Below are positions 19,471 through 27,409 of a stretch of 40,000 nucleotides of DNA, piece by piece (within the stretch, counting starts at the first letter, position 1; each line of letters begins with the position of its first letter). The notes beneath the pieces are model-generated. The model was not told the DNA's origin, did not search any database, and was given only the letters and a program-made list of their open reading frames with translations. The translations under genes and the position numbers were made by a program. The stretch spans positions 124,070 to 164,069 of the forward strand of contig CAUYUJ010016143.1 in assembly GCA_963575745.1 (NCBI GenBank). The letters run 5' to 3'. This DNA comes from Prorocentrum cordatum (Eukaryota; Sar; Dinophyceae; Prorocentrales; Prorocentraceae).

Positions 19471-20025
19471 CCTCTTATTATTATGAGAATTACTCTTATT
19501 GTTGTTCGTATACTTGTTCGTCTTAGTAGTACTAATACTCTCCGTGGTATTGTTAATGACAATACTGTTATGGTATCACCATTAGTATGGCTACTATCAT
19601 TATTATTATCACCCGTACTATTCTTCATGTGATGCATATTCTTCGTATTATTAACTTCGTTGTTGATATTTGTTGTATCCGTAATGGCATTACCTTTTTT
19701 CCCCAGTCATGATTAGCTTAGCATTAGCAATATTCATATATTATTCTCATTATTACAATTCGTATTAATGTTCGTTATAGTATTCGCGTGAGGTTTCTGA
19801 TTCGCTTGAATGTTATTAGTAGTAGTAGCAGCAGTATTAGTATGATTGGCCACGTTCGTGAAATTATATGTTTGATCGAAGGCTGATTATTAGTATGGGT
19901 ATACTTAGTCTCGGCAGTACTATCAGTAGTCGTCATACTCTCGCGTGTACGTTTCTTACATTCATGACTGGAATATTTAGATTTATGATCCACGCGTATC
20001 ATTATTACGACTACTATGTTTAATA
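19471..20025. repeat. AT-rich fossil trinucleotide repeat
   Basis: Strongly AT-rich compared with its surroundings and made of TTA/ATT/GTT/GTA/ATA triplets that still show three-base periodicity (for example ATTATTATTATC, AGTAGTAGTAGCAG, TTAGTAGT). It is flanked on both sides by (CCT)n tracts. It looks like an eroded triplet microsatellite that drifted from its original unit. No coding signal. Confidence 0.7.
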
Positions 20026-20290
20026 AATCCTCCTCCTCCTCCTCCTCCTCCTCCTCCTCCTCCTCCTCCTCCTCACCCATCCTCCTCTTCCTCCTCCTCC
20101 CTTTCCTCCTCCTCCCCCATCCTCCTCCTCCTCCTCCTCTCCTCCTCCTCCTCCTCCTCCTCCTCCTCCTCCTCCTCCTCCTCTCTCCTCCTCCTCCCTC
20201 CTATCCTCCTCCCTCCTCCTCCTCCTCCTTCCTCCTCCTCCTCCTCCTCCTCCTCCTCCTCCTCCTCCTCCTCCTGTTCCTCATCCTCCT
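20026..20290. repeat. (CCT)n tract, long
   Basis: About 265 bp almost entirely of CCT triplets on the plus strand with sparse ATC, CTT and CCC interruptions. Serine-, proline-, leucine- or glutamate-rich frames across it are by-products. Confidence 0.95.
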
Positions 20291-20388
20291 CCTGGTGCCC
20301 ACACAGGCGTTTCCAGAAAGCAGCGGGCGGCGGTGGTTCGACGCGTGCACCCACGATAAACCCAGCTCAAAACTACACGCGCAGATGT

Positions 20389-20484
20389 TCCTCCTCCTCC
20401 TCCTCCTCCTCCTCCGTCCTCCTCCTCCTCTCCTCCTCTCCTCCTCCTCCTCCTCCTCCTCCTCCTCCTCCTCCTCCTCCTCCT
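20389..20484. repeat. (CCT)n tract at the 3' end of the copia relic
   Basis: A third CCT block, separated from the previous one by about 100 bp of unique DNA. The copia RT remnant loses similarity just to its right, so the element's 3' part (RNase H and LTR) is missing at this border. Confidence 0.92.
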
Positions 20485-20589
20485 TGTTCTTATCCCCCTG
20501 TCCCTGCCCCTCCCATCTGCTTAACCTCATTCTCCGTCTCTGGGGCGACCGAGGGTTTCGCCGTCCGCAACCTGAGCTCCAGAAGCGCG

Positions 20590-21300
20590 CCCTCGATTAG
20601 CGACGCGCCGCCTTGCCCTCCATGACATCACCACCCTCGACCTTGCCGACCTGCACGCTCAGGCATGCGCCAGGTGCCATCGTCGCCTGCGCTGCACATG
20701 TCAACCAAGTCCGAGAGCCCAACCATCCCGCCCATGTCTGCCAGCAGTTGGCCCAGTGACTCCTGGGGCCCTGCCACGAGGAGGACATCAGCGCGACGTC
20801 CTCCCTCTACCTTGTCTTGGGACCCCATGAGGACGCAGCCGTCGCAGCGCCATCGATCAACACCCATCCGCTCCATCGCGACGGCGCCGTGATCCCCTTA
20901 TGCCTCGGATGTCCATTTGAGTCCCGGGAACGCGCACAGCGCTTCCCACGCGCAACCTGCTGGTACTCCTGCTTCGGGTGGCCGTTCCAAGACGATCCTG
21001 TCCTCCGTCAGGGGCGCCTGGTACAATGCCCCACTGCATTCGCCGCATGCGAGCACGTGGCCGTCCACCCCCGCGTTGACCAGCATCGCCTTAGGTGTGG
21101 TAGTGACGGAATGGTAGCCACGACGTTATCATGCCCATGGGTCTTCTGGTCGAAATCCCGCGTGGCCTACCTCATCTTCTTGCTGCCGTCGTTCAGGTGG
21201 ATGCGATGTCAACCCGCTTGCCTGTCAAGATATTGGAGGTCGCCTCGGCAATCGGAATCTGCTTCACGATCTGCTGGTCGTCGCCCCCGATCTTCTCGAG
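20590..21300 (-). pseudogene. Copia reverse transcriptase remnant
   Basis: Minus-strand segment LACGECSGALYQAPLTEDRI, followed by VLERPPEAGVPAGCAWEALC, matches the copia RT stretch with motif A, the EIYVxPPE-like loop and the WxLxKALYGLK-like box. The usual motif A Asp appears as Glu (GEC). In another frame MERMGVDRWRCDGCVLMGSQ is followed by RADVLLVAGPQESLGQLLAD (from about 20795). This corresponds to the segment carrying the YVDDLL active site, here reading RADVLL. With both catalytic positions altered and a frame change between them it is dead. Similarity ends near 20600. Confidence 0.7.
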
Positions 21301-21918
21301 GTGCCTCCCCCTCTCCTCGTGGAAGTCGCCTCAGTTCGCGTGGACCTCGTCGTCGTCCACCGTCGTCCACTCACACATCTCGCTGGCCGCGCAGATCGCA
21401 GCGATCCGTGACCCACTCCTGGCCCGGTCACCTCCGTTGTCTCCGCCTCGCTTTCACTTGGGAGTCACTGCCCTGGCTGCCAGGGTCGCCCTTGCCACCG
21501 CCCGCTCGAGCCGGCGGCGCTGGGCTGCCCTCCGCCGCCGCGCCCACCGCCTGAGCCAGCGGTGCTGGACCCGTGTCCACTGGCGACCTCTCCCTGCAGC
21601 GCTTACCTCGGAGGTCTGGCCGCATCGACGTCCACGTCGTCGAGTGGCGATGAGCCTCCTGCCGCCGCTGTCGCGGGCCCGGGAGCGCGCGTCGCTGCTG
21701 AAGCTCCTCCTGCCGCGGCCCCTCCTCCTGGCGGGGGCCCGCCTCCCGGCGGGCCCTCCCCCCAGCGGCGCTGCGCCCGCCGCCGCGGCGGGCGGGGCCG
21801 GCAATGGGGCCTCCTACTATCCTGGGAAGGGGCCCCAACATGAGCGGTTCCCGGGTCGATCTCTGGGCCAGCGGCGCCCCCCTCGACGCCTTGGCCGCCC
21901 TTCAGGGGGGGGCCCAAG
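21301..21918 (-). pseudogene. Spacer between integrase and RT of the copia relic
   Basis: GC-rich, proline/alanine/glycine-rich on all frames. Copia elements of this kind carry a poorly conserved, low-complexity hinge here. No motif can be named. Confidence 0.4.
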
Positions 21919-22730
21919 TCACGTCGTCGACCAGCAAAGCTGGGCCCCAGCAAATGCCCCCCCTTTCCTCCCGACCGCCCCGGACATGGCGACCCCCGTC
22001 GGGGCGCCGACGACGCGCTCGGCACCCCTGGCATCTGCCCAGCCAGAGACCACCCAGCCAGAGCTCCGGCCCGTGGATTCGGTCTTTTGTCGTCTATAGG
22101 TCACCGCCCCGCCGACTTCCACGATCGGTTCGTGGCACTTCAGCACGCGCGTCTTCTCGCAGGGCGCCCGGTCGGCGCCCCCACCACGCGCCCGCCGCAG
22201 AGCAACGCCACGCGGCGGGGAAGCCGCGCGAGGAACGCGGCGTTCGACGCGAAGTGATTGTTCCCCATGTTCTTCGACATCGCCAACATCAGGGCCCTCA
22301 CCTGCTTCCTCGCTGTCTGGATGGCCCCCCCCGCGCTTCCGCGCGCCCGGCAGCTCCGCCTCTCCGAATGCCTCGTCGGGGCGGTCTGGCAGATCCCGCC
22401 CCGCAGCCCCGCCCACTGCATTTCGACTCGTGAGCGCCCCTTCTCAGCCAATCACGACACCGCCGAGGCCATCATGCAAGGGTCGTCGCGACCCATCTCG
22501 ACGATGGCTGCACCGCACGCGCCACTCGTGGAAGCGCGGCACCCGACTTCGAATCCGAAATCGAATGGATCGCCACCTCTCCAGCCTGACCGCAATCGAA
22601 ACTGATCAGCGGAATGACGGCGATCCCCCCGTCGAACCCATTGCGCGCCACGTCGCGGCTCTTCGCCTGCACGCAGGCCTCACGCTATTTTTCTGATGGG
22701 AAATGCGAAAGCTCGCGCCTCTCAATCTCC
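21919..22730 (-). pseudogene. Copia integrase remnant (zinc finger, core, C-terminal part)
   Basis: Would insert the cDNA. In minus-strand order: ELSHFPSEK, a stop, then REACVQAKSRDVAR (about 22650-22715), the end of the HHCC zinc finger; then a core beginning AVIPLISFDCGQAG. After frame changes, IQTARKQVRALMLAMSKNMG and a WLPR-like LARLPRRVALLCGG match the last core helix. Then LKCHEPIVEVGGAVTYRRQK and ERVVGAPTGVAMSGAVGR correspond to the C-terminal segment following the core in these elements. The first core Asp seems present (SFD); the others could not be placed. Multiple frameshifts. Confidence 0.68.
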
Positions 22731-22882
22731 TCCGCACCCGGTTCACGCGGCCCCGCGATGTCCTGCGCCACCACCCTGGGCCCCGGGTGGACGCGATCGC
22801 TGGGGATCCCCGCCGGCCCTTCCATGGGCGCATAAGCCAATACATCCACTGCGGGCCATGCCTCCGCTGCCTGAGCTAGTGG

Positions 22883-23821
22883 TCAACCTATTAGCGCTCG
22901 CGCTACCGCATGGCCGTCATCTTCCCCTCCCGATCGCGCTGCGGCTACTGCCCCCACTGGTGCCACGAGCGCGCCGCTCACCATCGAGCAATCCTGGACA
23001 CGCCCACCCCAAGCCCAGCATCCGAGTGCGAGCGCCGCAGTCTCGGGTCGCAGCACTCCCACTTGTCCGCCGCGCCACTCCACTCTGTCGCCATGCCCCT
23101 TGCAGAACTTGCCGACGCCCATGATGGGCTGCTTCGCGTCAGCCACCTGAAACTCCATGATGATCCTGCCGCTGCGACGTAGAGTGCCACCGTCTTCTGA
23201 CCGTCGCGCGTCAACGGGGCGCCGTCAGCCACTGCCACATTCGGGCCCCCGCTGAGCGCCATGGGCCCGCATAAGAAGTCGCGCTGGCCGCGCGCGCATT
23301 CGTCCGCGCAGATGTCGGCCAGCACCGACATGCTGACCTACTCGCCCTGAGTCCTCGAGTTGCTGATCATGGACCTCTCCGTCACCGCGTAGAAGTAGCC
23401 TGCATCCAGAACGGACCCGGCGGCCGTCGACTGCCGCGCGATGGATGCGACCCTTCCAGGCGCCGCATGACCCCCGCCCGGGCCCTGGTTGCCGCCGCCG
23501 CACTGCCGGGCAAAGAGCCCACGAGCGACCAAGCATCCACTTGCCCTGAGCGCTCGTAGACCGATACGCCTCGACCGGCACGCCCCCTACCTTTGCCTCT
23601 GGGGCCCCCACGACCACGCCCATTGAATCACGTCTCACCGCCCGCCTGGGCTGGACGCCAGCAGCGCCGCGCGCAAGGCCCCTACGCCTGCAGTTGAAGC
23701 ACTCGGGTATGATGTCCGTCTCATTCGCCTTCCCACCTGCCTTCCCTCCTGTCTCTCCGACTTTGCCTTTGTCGCCCTTGCCCCCATCGCCGCCGTCGCC
23801 TTCGCCGCCTTCGCCCCGCAT
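22883..23821 (-). pseudogene. Copia zinc knuckle and aspartic protease remnant
   Basis: At about 23690-23701 IIPECFNCRRRG begins a CCHC knuckle (CFNC), but the His and last Cys are not in the same frame; a shifted frame gives ARRCW. Further along, GQKTVALYVAAAG and MEFQVADAKQPIMGVGKFCK (from 23158) match the region between the protease active site and the flap in dinoflagellate-type copia polyproteins. The catalytic D(S/T)G triad could not be found in an open frame. Confidence 0.62.
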
Positions 23822-24081
23822 CTGTCCGGGCCGCAGGCCCGAGCATGCGCGTCGACCAATGGGGCGGGGGCGAGAGCCTCTGGCACCTGTCGACGTAGAT
23901 CGTCGCCGCCTATAGCAACTGAATGGCGATCGCCACGCGCTCGTCGCAGGTCCGCTCGCCCGCCTTCAGGTGCAACGTCCTGATGTTCCTGGGCGCCTTC
24001 TGGAAGCAGATGTTCTTCTTCGCGTCCACATTGAAAGCGTTGCCTGTAACCCTCTCATACGTGCGACGCCGCACGAGACTC

Positions 24082-24504
24082 CTACACCGCTAGGATGCAT
24101 GGGACCTGCACAACGTTCGGGGCGTTTGTCATGATACCCTGGGCCCGAAACGCCGTAGCTGCATCGCACCTCTTGCACAGCGCTGCCGAAGCTGCTACAC
24201 CGCTCTGTAGTTCAATTCCTCGCATGATCATCTGCGCCCTGCCTTCCACGTTCATGGCAAGGCTGGAGAACATTTTAGGGTTTGCGGCGGTGCCCTCGTT
24301 ATCCACCGCGTTATGGATGTGCTTTGCCGGTATGTCATATTCGATCATGATACCCTCAGCCGCCCTCAGCACACGTCGGGATAACTGCGCATGCCCTCCG
24401 AAGAAGGCTCTCGTCACGAAGGACCACTCCTGCCAGTGCTCCTCGAGTCCGTCGAAGATGGGCGGCTTGAGGCCGCGCCCCTGCAAGTTGACACCTGCCG
24501 CCAC
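24082..24504 (-). pseudogene. Copia gag remnant
   Basis: A 140-residue open stretch starting MAAGVNLQGRGLKPPIFDG and continuing LEEHWQEWSFVTRAFFGG. This is the N-terminal gag signature (K-P-x-x-F-D-G, then W-x-x-W-S-F-x-x-R-A) of copia elements, which forms the virus-like particle shell. It also contains FSSLAMNVEGRAQMIMRGIE, matching the helix where gag normally reads LxxxxxGRAxxII. It stays open from its Met to a stop at 24082, but continuity into the zinc knuckle is lost. Confidence 0.75.
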
Positions 24505-25254
24505 TGCTGTGGCTTACCTGCTAGATCCGCCCGGTTACCTCCCGAGTGCCCTTGGCTGCTCGGTCGCACCCGAGCCCCTTATGGCGGGTTTCGCCTCGCC
24601 TCCATGTGCCGTTGTACGGTCTGCCGAGGATCGCCCGCGATGGCGCCGCTACGCGCGCGCAGGAAGGCCAGCGGCGCTGGGGGGCGATAGCTGGAGCTGG
24701 TGTCGGCCAGCTCCGCTACCATGATGTTTTTCGTGCCAAAAACACTGCGGAGCGCGGACACTGTTACACATTTTCCATGTTGCCTGGTCCAGTGGTTTCC
24801 TACAGTGCATCCACCCCGAGCCACGCATGCCTCTACACTCCTAGATGCTACACACTACCTCAACACATTGCGAAAAATCACGACTGGAGACCTAGACCCC
24901 ACCTGTCTGCTTGGGCAAGATCGATTCATGAGGACCTCGGTGCCTGGAACCGGGCGAGAACGCCAGGTGAAAAAATTGCGACGCAGAAACGATTCAAGGC
25001 CTTTTCTCCAACGCCCCCGGATCTCTATCAGCGACTCCGAAAGGTGCGGTTTGCAAATGATTTAGTTTGAAACCCGCACCCTGGGGGGCGGGTGAGGACC
25101 TCGACTGAGTTATCCGCCGCGTCCAAGGGAGGCCCGGCAAGGGCAACGTGGTGCCCCCAAGCCACAACCGACGCAGATCGCAAACCACACCACAGCGGAA
25201 GCATACCCTTTGTTCGGCGGCGAGCGAGGGGGAGAAGTGAGAAGGAGGTGGCCG
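24505..25254. other. No recognisable gene
   Basis: Upstream flank of the copia relic. I looked for an LTR (a direct copy of sequence at 20.3-20.6 kb, TG...CA ends) and saw none. Plus-strand frames at 24.7-25.07 kb look diverse in composition but match nothing I know. Confidence 0.45.
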
Positions 25255-25385
25255 TCTCAGAAGGCGGCGGGGCTTCTCAGAAGCCCTGCAGCCTTCGGAG
25301 AAGTCTTCCACGTCTTCGGGGAAGGCTTCGAAGACTTCTCCAAAGGCCCGAGGCCTCCCGAGCTTTCTGGGAAGGCCCGCCCCTT
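25255..25385. repeat. CTTCT-N-AGAAG palindrome cluster, second locus
   Basis: GGCTTCTCAGAAGCC (25271-25285) is a perfect palindrome with a one-base centre. Around it lie GTCTCAGAAGGC, CCTTCGGAGAAG, GGGGAAGGCTTCG and GACTTCTCC. It is the same word family as at 6431-6570 and 6908-7030. Confidence 0.65.
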
Positions 25386-25767
25386 CTCGCTTCCCTTCCG
25401 GGCTCTCCGCCAGCTTTTAGTCGCCGCCTCTCGCTGCCCGCCCCGCCCAGCGGCGGCAGCACCGACCTTCTCCTCCTGCCAGCCAGAGCGGGAGCGCGGC
25501 GGCCCGCTGCGCGCGAGCTGACCCTGCTTCTCCTGGGACGGAGCGGGGCACCGGCCAGCCCTGGGGCCCGCCCTGCCCCAGAGGGCACTCTCTCATCGGA
25601 ACTCGCGGCGAGAATGGCCAGGTCGATCCTGAACCCAGCAGCGGTGTATACGACACGCCCTCCTGGCTTGGCCAGGGGGCGTTCACACAGCTCCTGGGCC
25701 CAGCAACAGCCTGGCCAGGGGGCAGTGGATATGTATAGATTTCGTCGCCCGAAAGGGGGCGGAGCGG
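25386..25767. other. No recognisable gene
   Basis: GC-rich DNA with a small direct repeat, TGGC(T)TGGCCAGGGGGC, at about 25668 and 25709. No coding or RNA motif supported. Confidence 0.45.
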
Positions 25768-25960
25768 AGAAGGAAGAGGAGAAGGAAGAGAAGAAGAAGA
25801 AGAAGAAGAAGAAGGAGAAGAAGGAGAAGAATGAGGAGGAGGAGGAGGAGACGGAGACGGAGATGGAGGAGGAGACGGAGACGGATGATGAGAAAGAAGA
25901 AGAGGATACGGAGGAGTAAAGGAGGTGGAGGAGGTGGAGGAGGAGGAGAAGGTGAGGGGG
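25768..25960. repeat. Purine-rich (AAG)n/(GGA)n tract
   Basis: GGAGAAGGAAGAG leads into about seven AAG triplets (25792-25812), then GAGGAGGAGGAG and (GGAGAC)n-like words, and GGTGGAGGAG near 25925-25950. It is almost purely purine on the plus strand. Lys/Glu-rich frames are by-products. Confidence 0.92.
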
Positions 25961-26498
25961 TATGACGGCGGGTCGGGAGCACAGCGTAACGCCCCCCGCC
26001 CCCCACCGCGACAGACTGTGGTGCCAGACGCACTGCGGCAGAGCTGGGGACGCACTGGGTGGGAGGAGCGTTGCGCTACGTGGGGAGGGAGAGGGGGAGG
26101 GCACAACGCGCGTTATGGCGCGAAGGGTAAACAGACGCCCCCCTGCGCGACGCCGCAACCCTGGATCTCCGACGATCGAGGCTCGAGGCTTGCGGGCGTG
26201 CTTTCGTAGGCCCTCGGCGGTTTTCCAGCCTTGGAGTGCTCTCCTGCAGTTGCGCCTCGCCGAGGGCGCTCAAGGGGAGCCTGGATCGCCACGAACGAAC
26301 GCCAAAAACCCGAGTTATGACCCATAAACGAGGGGATGGGGCGATGGAGGAAGCGAAGCTCGAGGAACTGGAAAGGAGGATGATCCGGTCGTGCGAAAAC
26401 CCGGATCTCCGACGATACGACTCTGCTCAGTCGGGGCGTGTTTCCTCGACCTCGGCCTCCAGGGCCCAGGGGCCGTGAAAAATGCACCTGGGACGGAG
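25961..26498. other. No gene; short direct repeat
   Basis: CCGGATCTCCGACGAT(A)CGA at about 26401 resembles CTGGATCTCCGACGATCGA at about 26160, so a diverged local duplication may exist. Nothing else recognised. Confidence 0.45.
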
Positions 26499-26506
26499 AA
26501 CTTGCC
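26499..26506. repeat. Target-site duplication of MITE copy 2
   Basis: AACTTGCC, repeated exactly at 26670-26677. Confidence 0.88.
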
Positions 26507-26669
26507 TTAAGACGGGCCTGTCCCCCTACAGGGGGATTTTGGACGAAAAATCAAAAATAACCCAAAAATACCCAAAATTTACCAAAAAAATACTCAAAAA
26601 TCGTCCCCAGGCTTATTTTCTTTTACTATTTTTGAATTTCCCCCCTGCAGAGGGACAGGCCCGACTAAA
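26507..26669. mobile_element. MITE-like element, copy 2 (163 bp)
   Basis: The left end TTAAGACGGGCCTGTCCCCC pairs with the right end, whose reverse complement starts TTTAGTCGGGCCTGTCCCTC. The inverted repeats extend about 30 bp to include CTACAGGGGGATTTT against its partner. The interior is A-rich (CCAAAAATACCCAAA and ACTCAAAAATCG) and non-coding. It belongs to the same family as 18131-18289, and a perfect 8-bp duplication (AACTTGCC) flanks it. The purine/pyrimidine strand bias of the interior is shared by both copies. Confidence 0.9.
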
Positions 26670-26677
26670 AACTTGCC
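26670..26677. repeat. Target-site duplication of MITE copy 2, right
   Basis: AACTTGCC, identical to 26499-26506. Confidence 0.88.
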
Positions 26678-27006
26678 CCGGGGACCCAGGAAAGGCTTCG
26701 GGGCCTCTGGGGCCGCGCATTCGCAAAGAACGTCCCGTCGGATGCCTGGGTTCTCTGCAGCATGGGGGGAACCGCTGCGTGCCGCTGAACCCGGAGCCTG
26801 GGCGCGCACGGGAGCGCCCCAGACATCCCCGTGCCCCGAAGCCATCGCGGCAGACGCACGTCGGCAACCTTCAGCCCGGACCCCAGGGCCCCCGAAGTAC
26901 GCCTCGGGATGCAGAGCTGGCCCCCAGGGGAAGGCCTGCGGGGAGTCACGCAGCGGAAGGCCGACTGACCGACAGCTCGCCCCGCACAGCCCCGCTCCCC
27001 GCCCGT
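26678..27006. other. No recognisable gene
   Basis: GC-rich DNA between MITE copy 2 and the CCT tract. Frames on both strands remain open but carry no known motif. Confidence 0.45.
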
Positions 27007-27152
27007 CCCCCCCCCTCCTCCTCCTCCTCCTCTTCCTCCTCCTCCTCCTCCTCACTCCTCCTCTCCTCCTCTCCTCCTCCCCCTCCTCCTCCCCCTCCTC
27101 CTCCCCCTCCTCCTCCTCCTCCTCCTCCTCCTCCCCCTCCTCGTCCTCCTCC
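27007..27152. repeat. (CCT)n tract
   Basis: About 145 bp of CCT triplets on the plus strand, with CTT, CACTCCT and CCC interruptions. Serine/proline or glutamate frames are by-products. Confidence 0.95.
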
Positions 27153-27409
27153 CCCAGCGTGGGCGCCAAAACGACAGGAGGCAAGGTCCACACCCAAGGT
27201 CCACCCCCCGAAGGTGAGCCCCGCCAGTCCTTTTGACATCGTTATGTCCATTCTTTCTGGGTAGCGGGCATTACCCAAGTTGGGGCCCCAGGTAGTGGTA
27301 TCTCTAGACATGAATCCGCGTCTTGGGTCCATCTTCGACAGGAAGTTGCAGAATCCCAGAAGCGCCTAAAAATTAGCCTGGCGAAGGACCCAACCATATG
27401 CAGTTGTGA

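Larger units (their letters stand above)
20590..24504 (-). mobile_element. Decayed Ty1/copia-type LTR retrotransposon, 3'-truncated
   Basis: Minus-strand remnants occur in the order gag, zinc knuckle, protease, integrase zinc finger, integrase core, reverse transcriptase. Integrase before RT is diagnostic of the Pseudoviridae/copia layout. Every domain is broken by frameshifts or stops. The RNase H domain and any 3' LTR are missing where the copy meets the (CCT)n block, and I could not find a 5' LTR upstream of gag. No autonomous function is expected. Confidence 0.75.
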
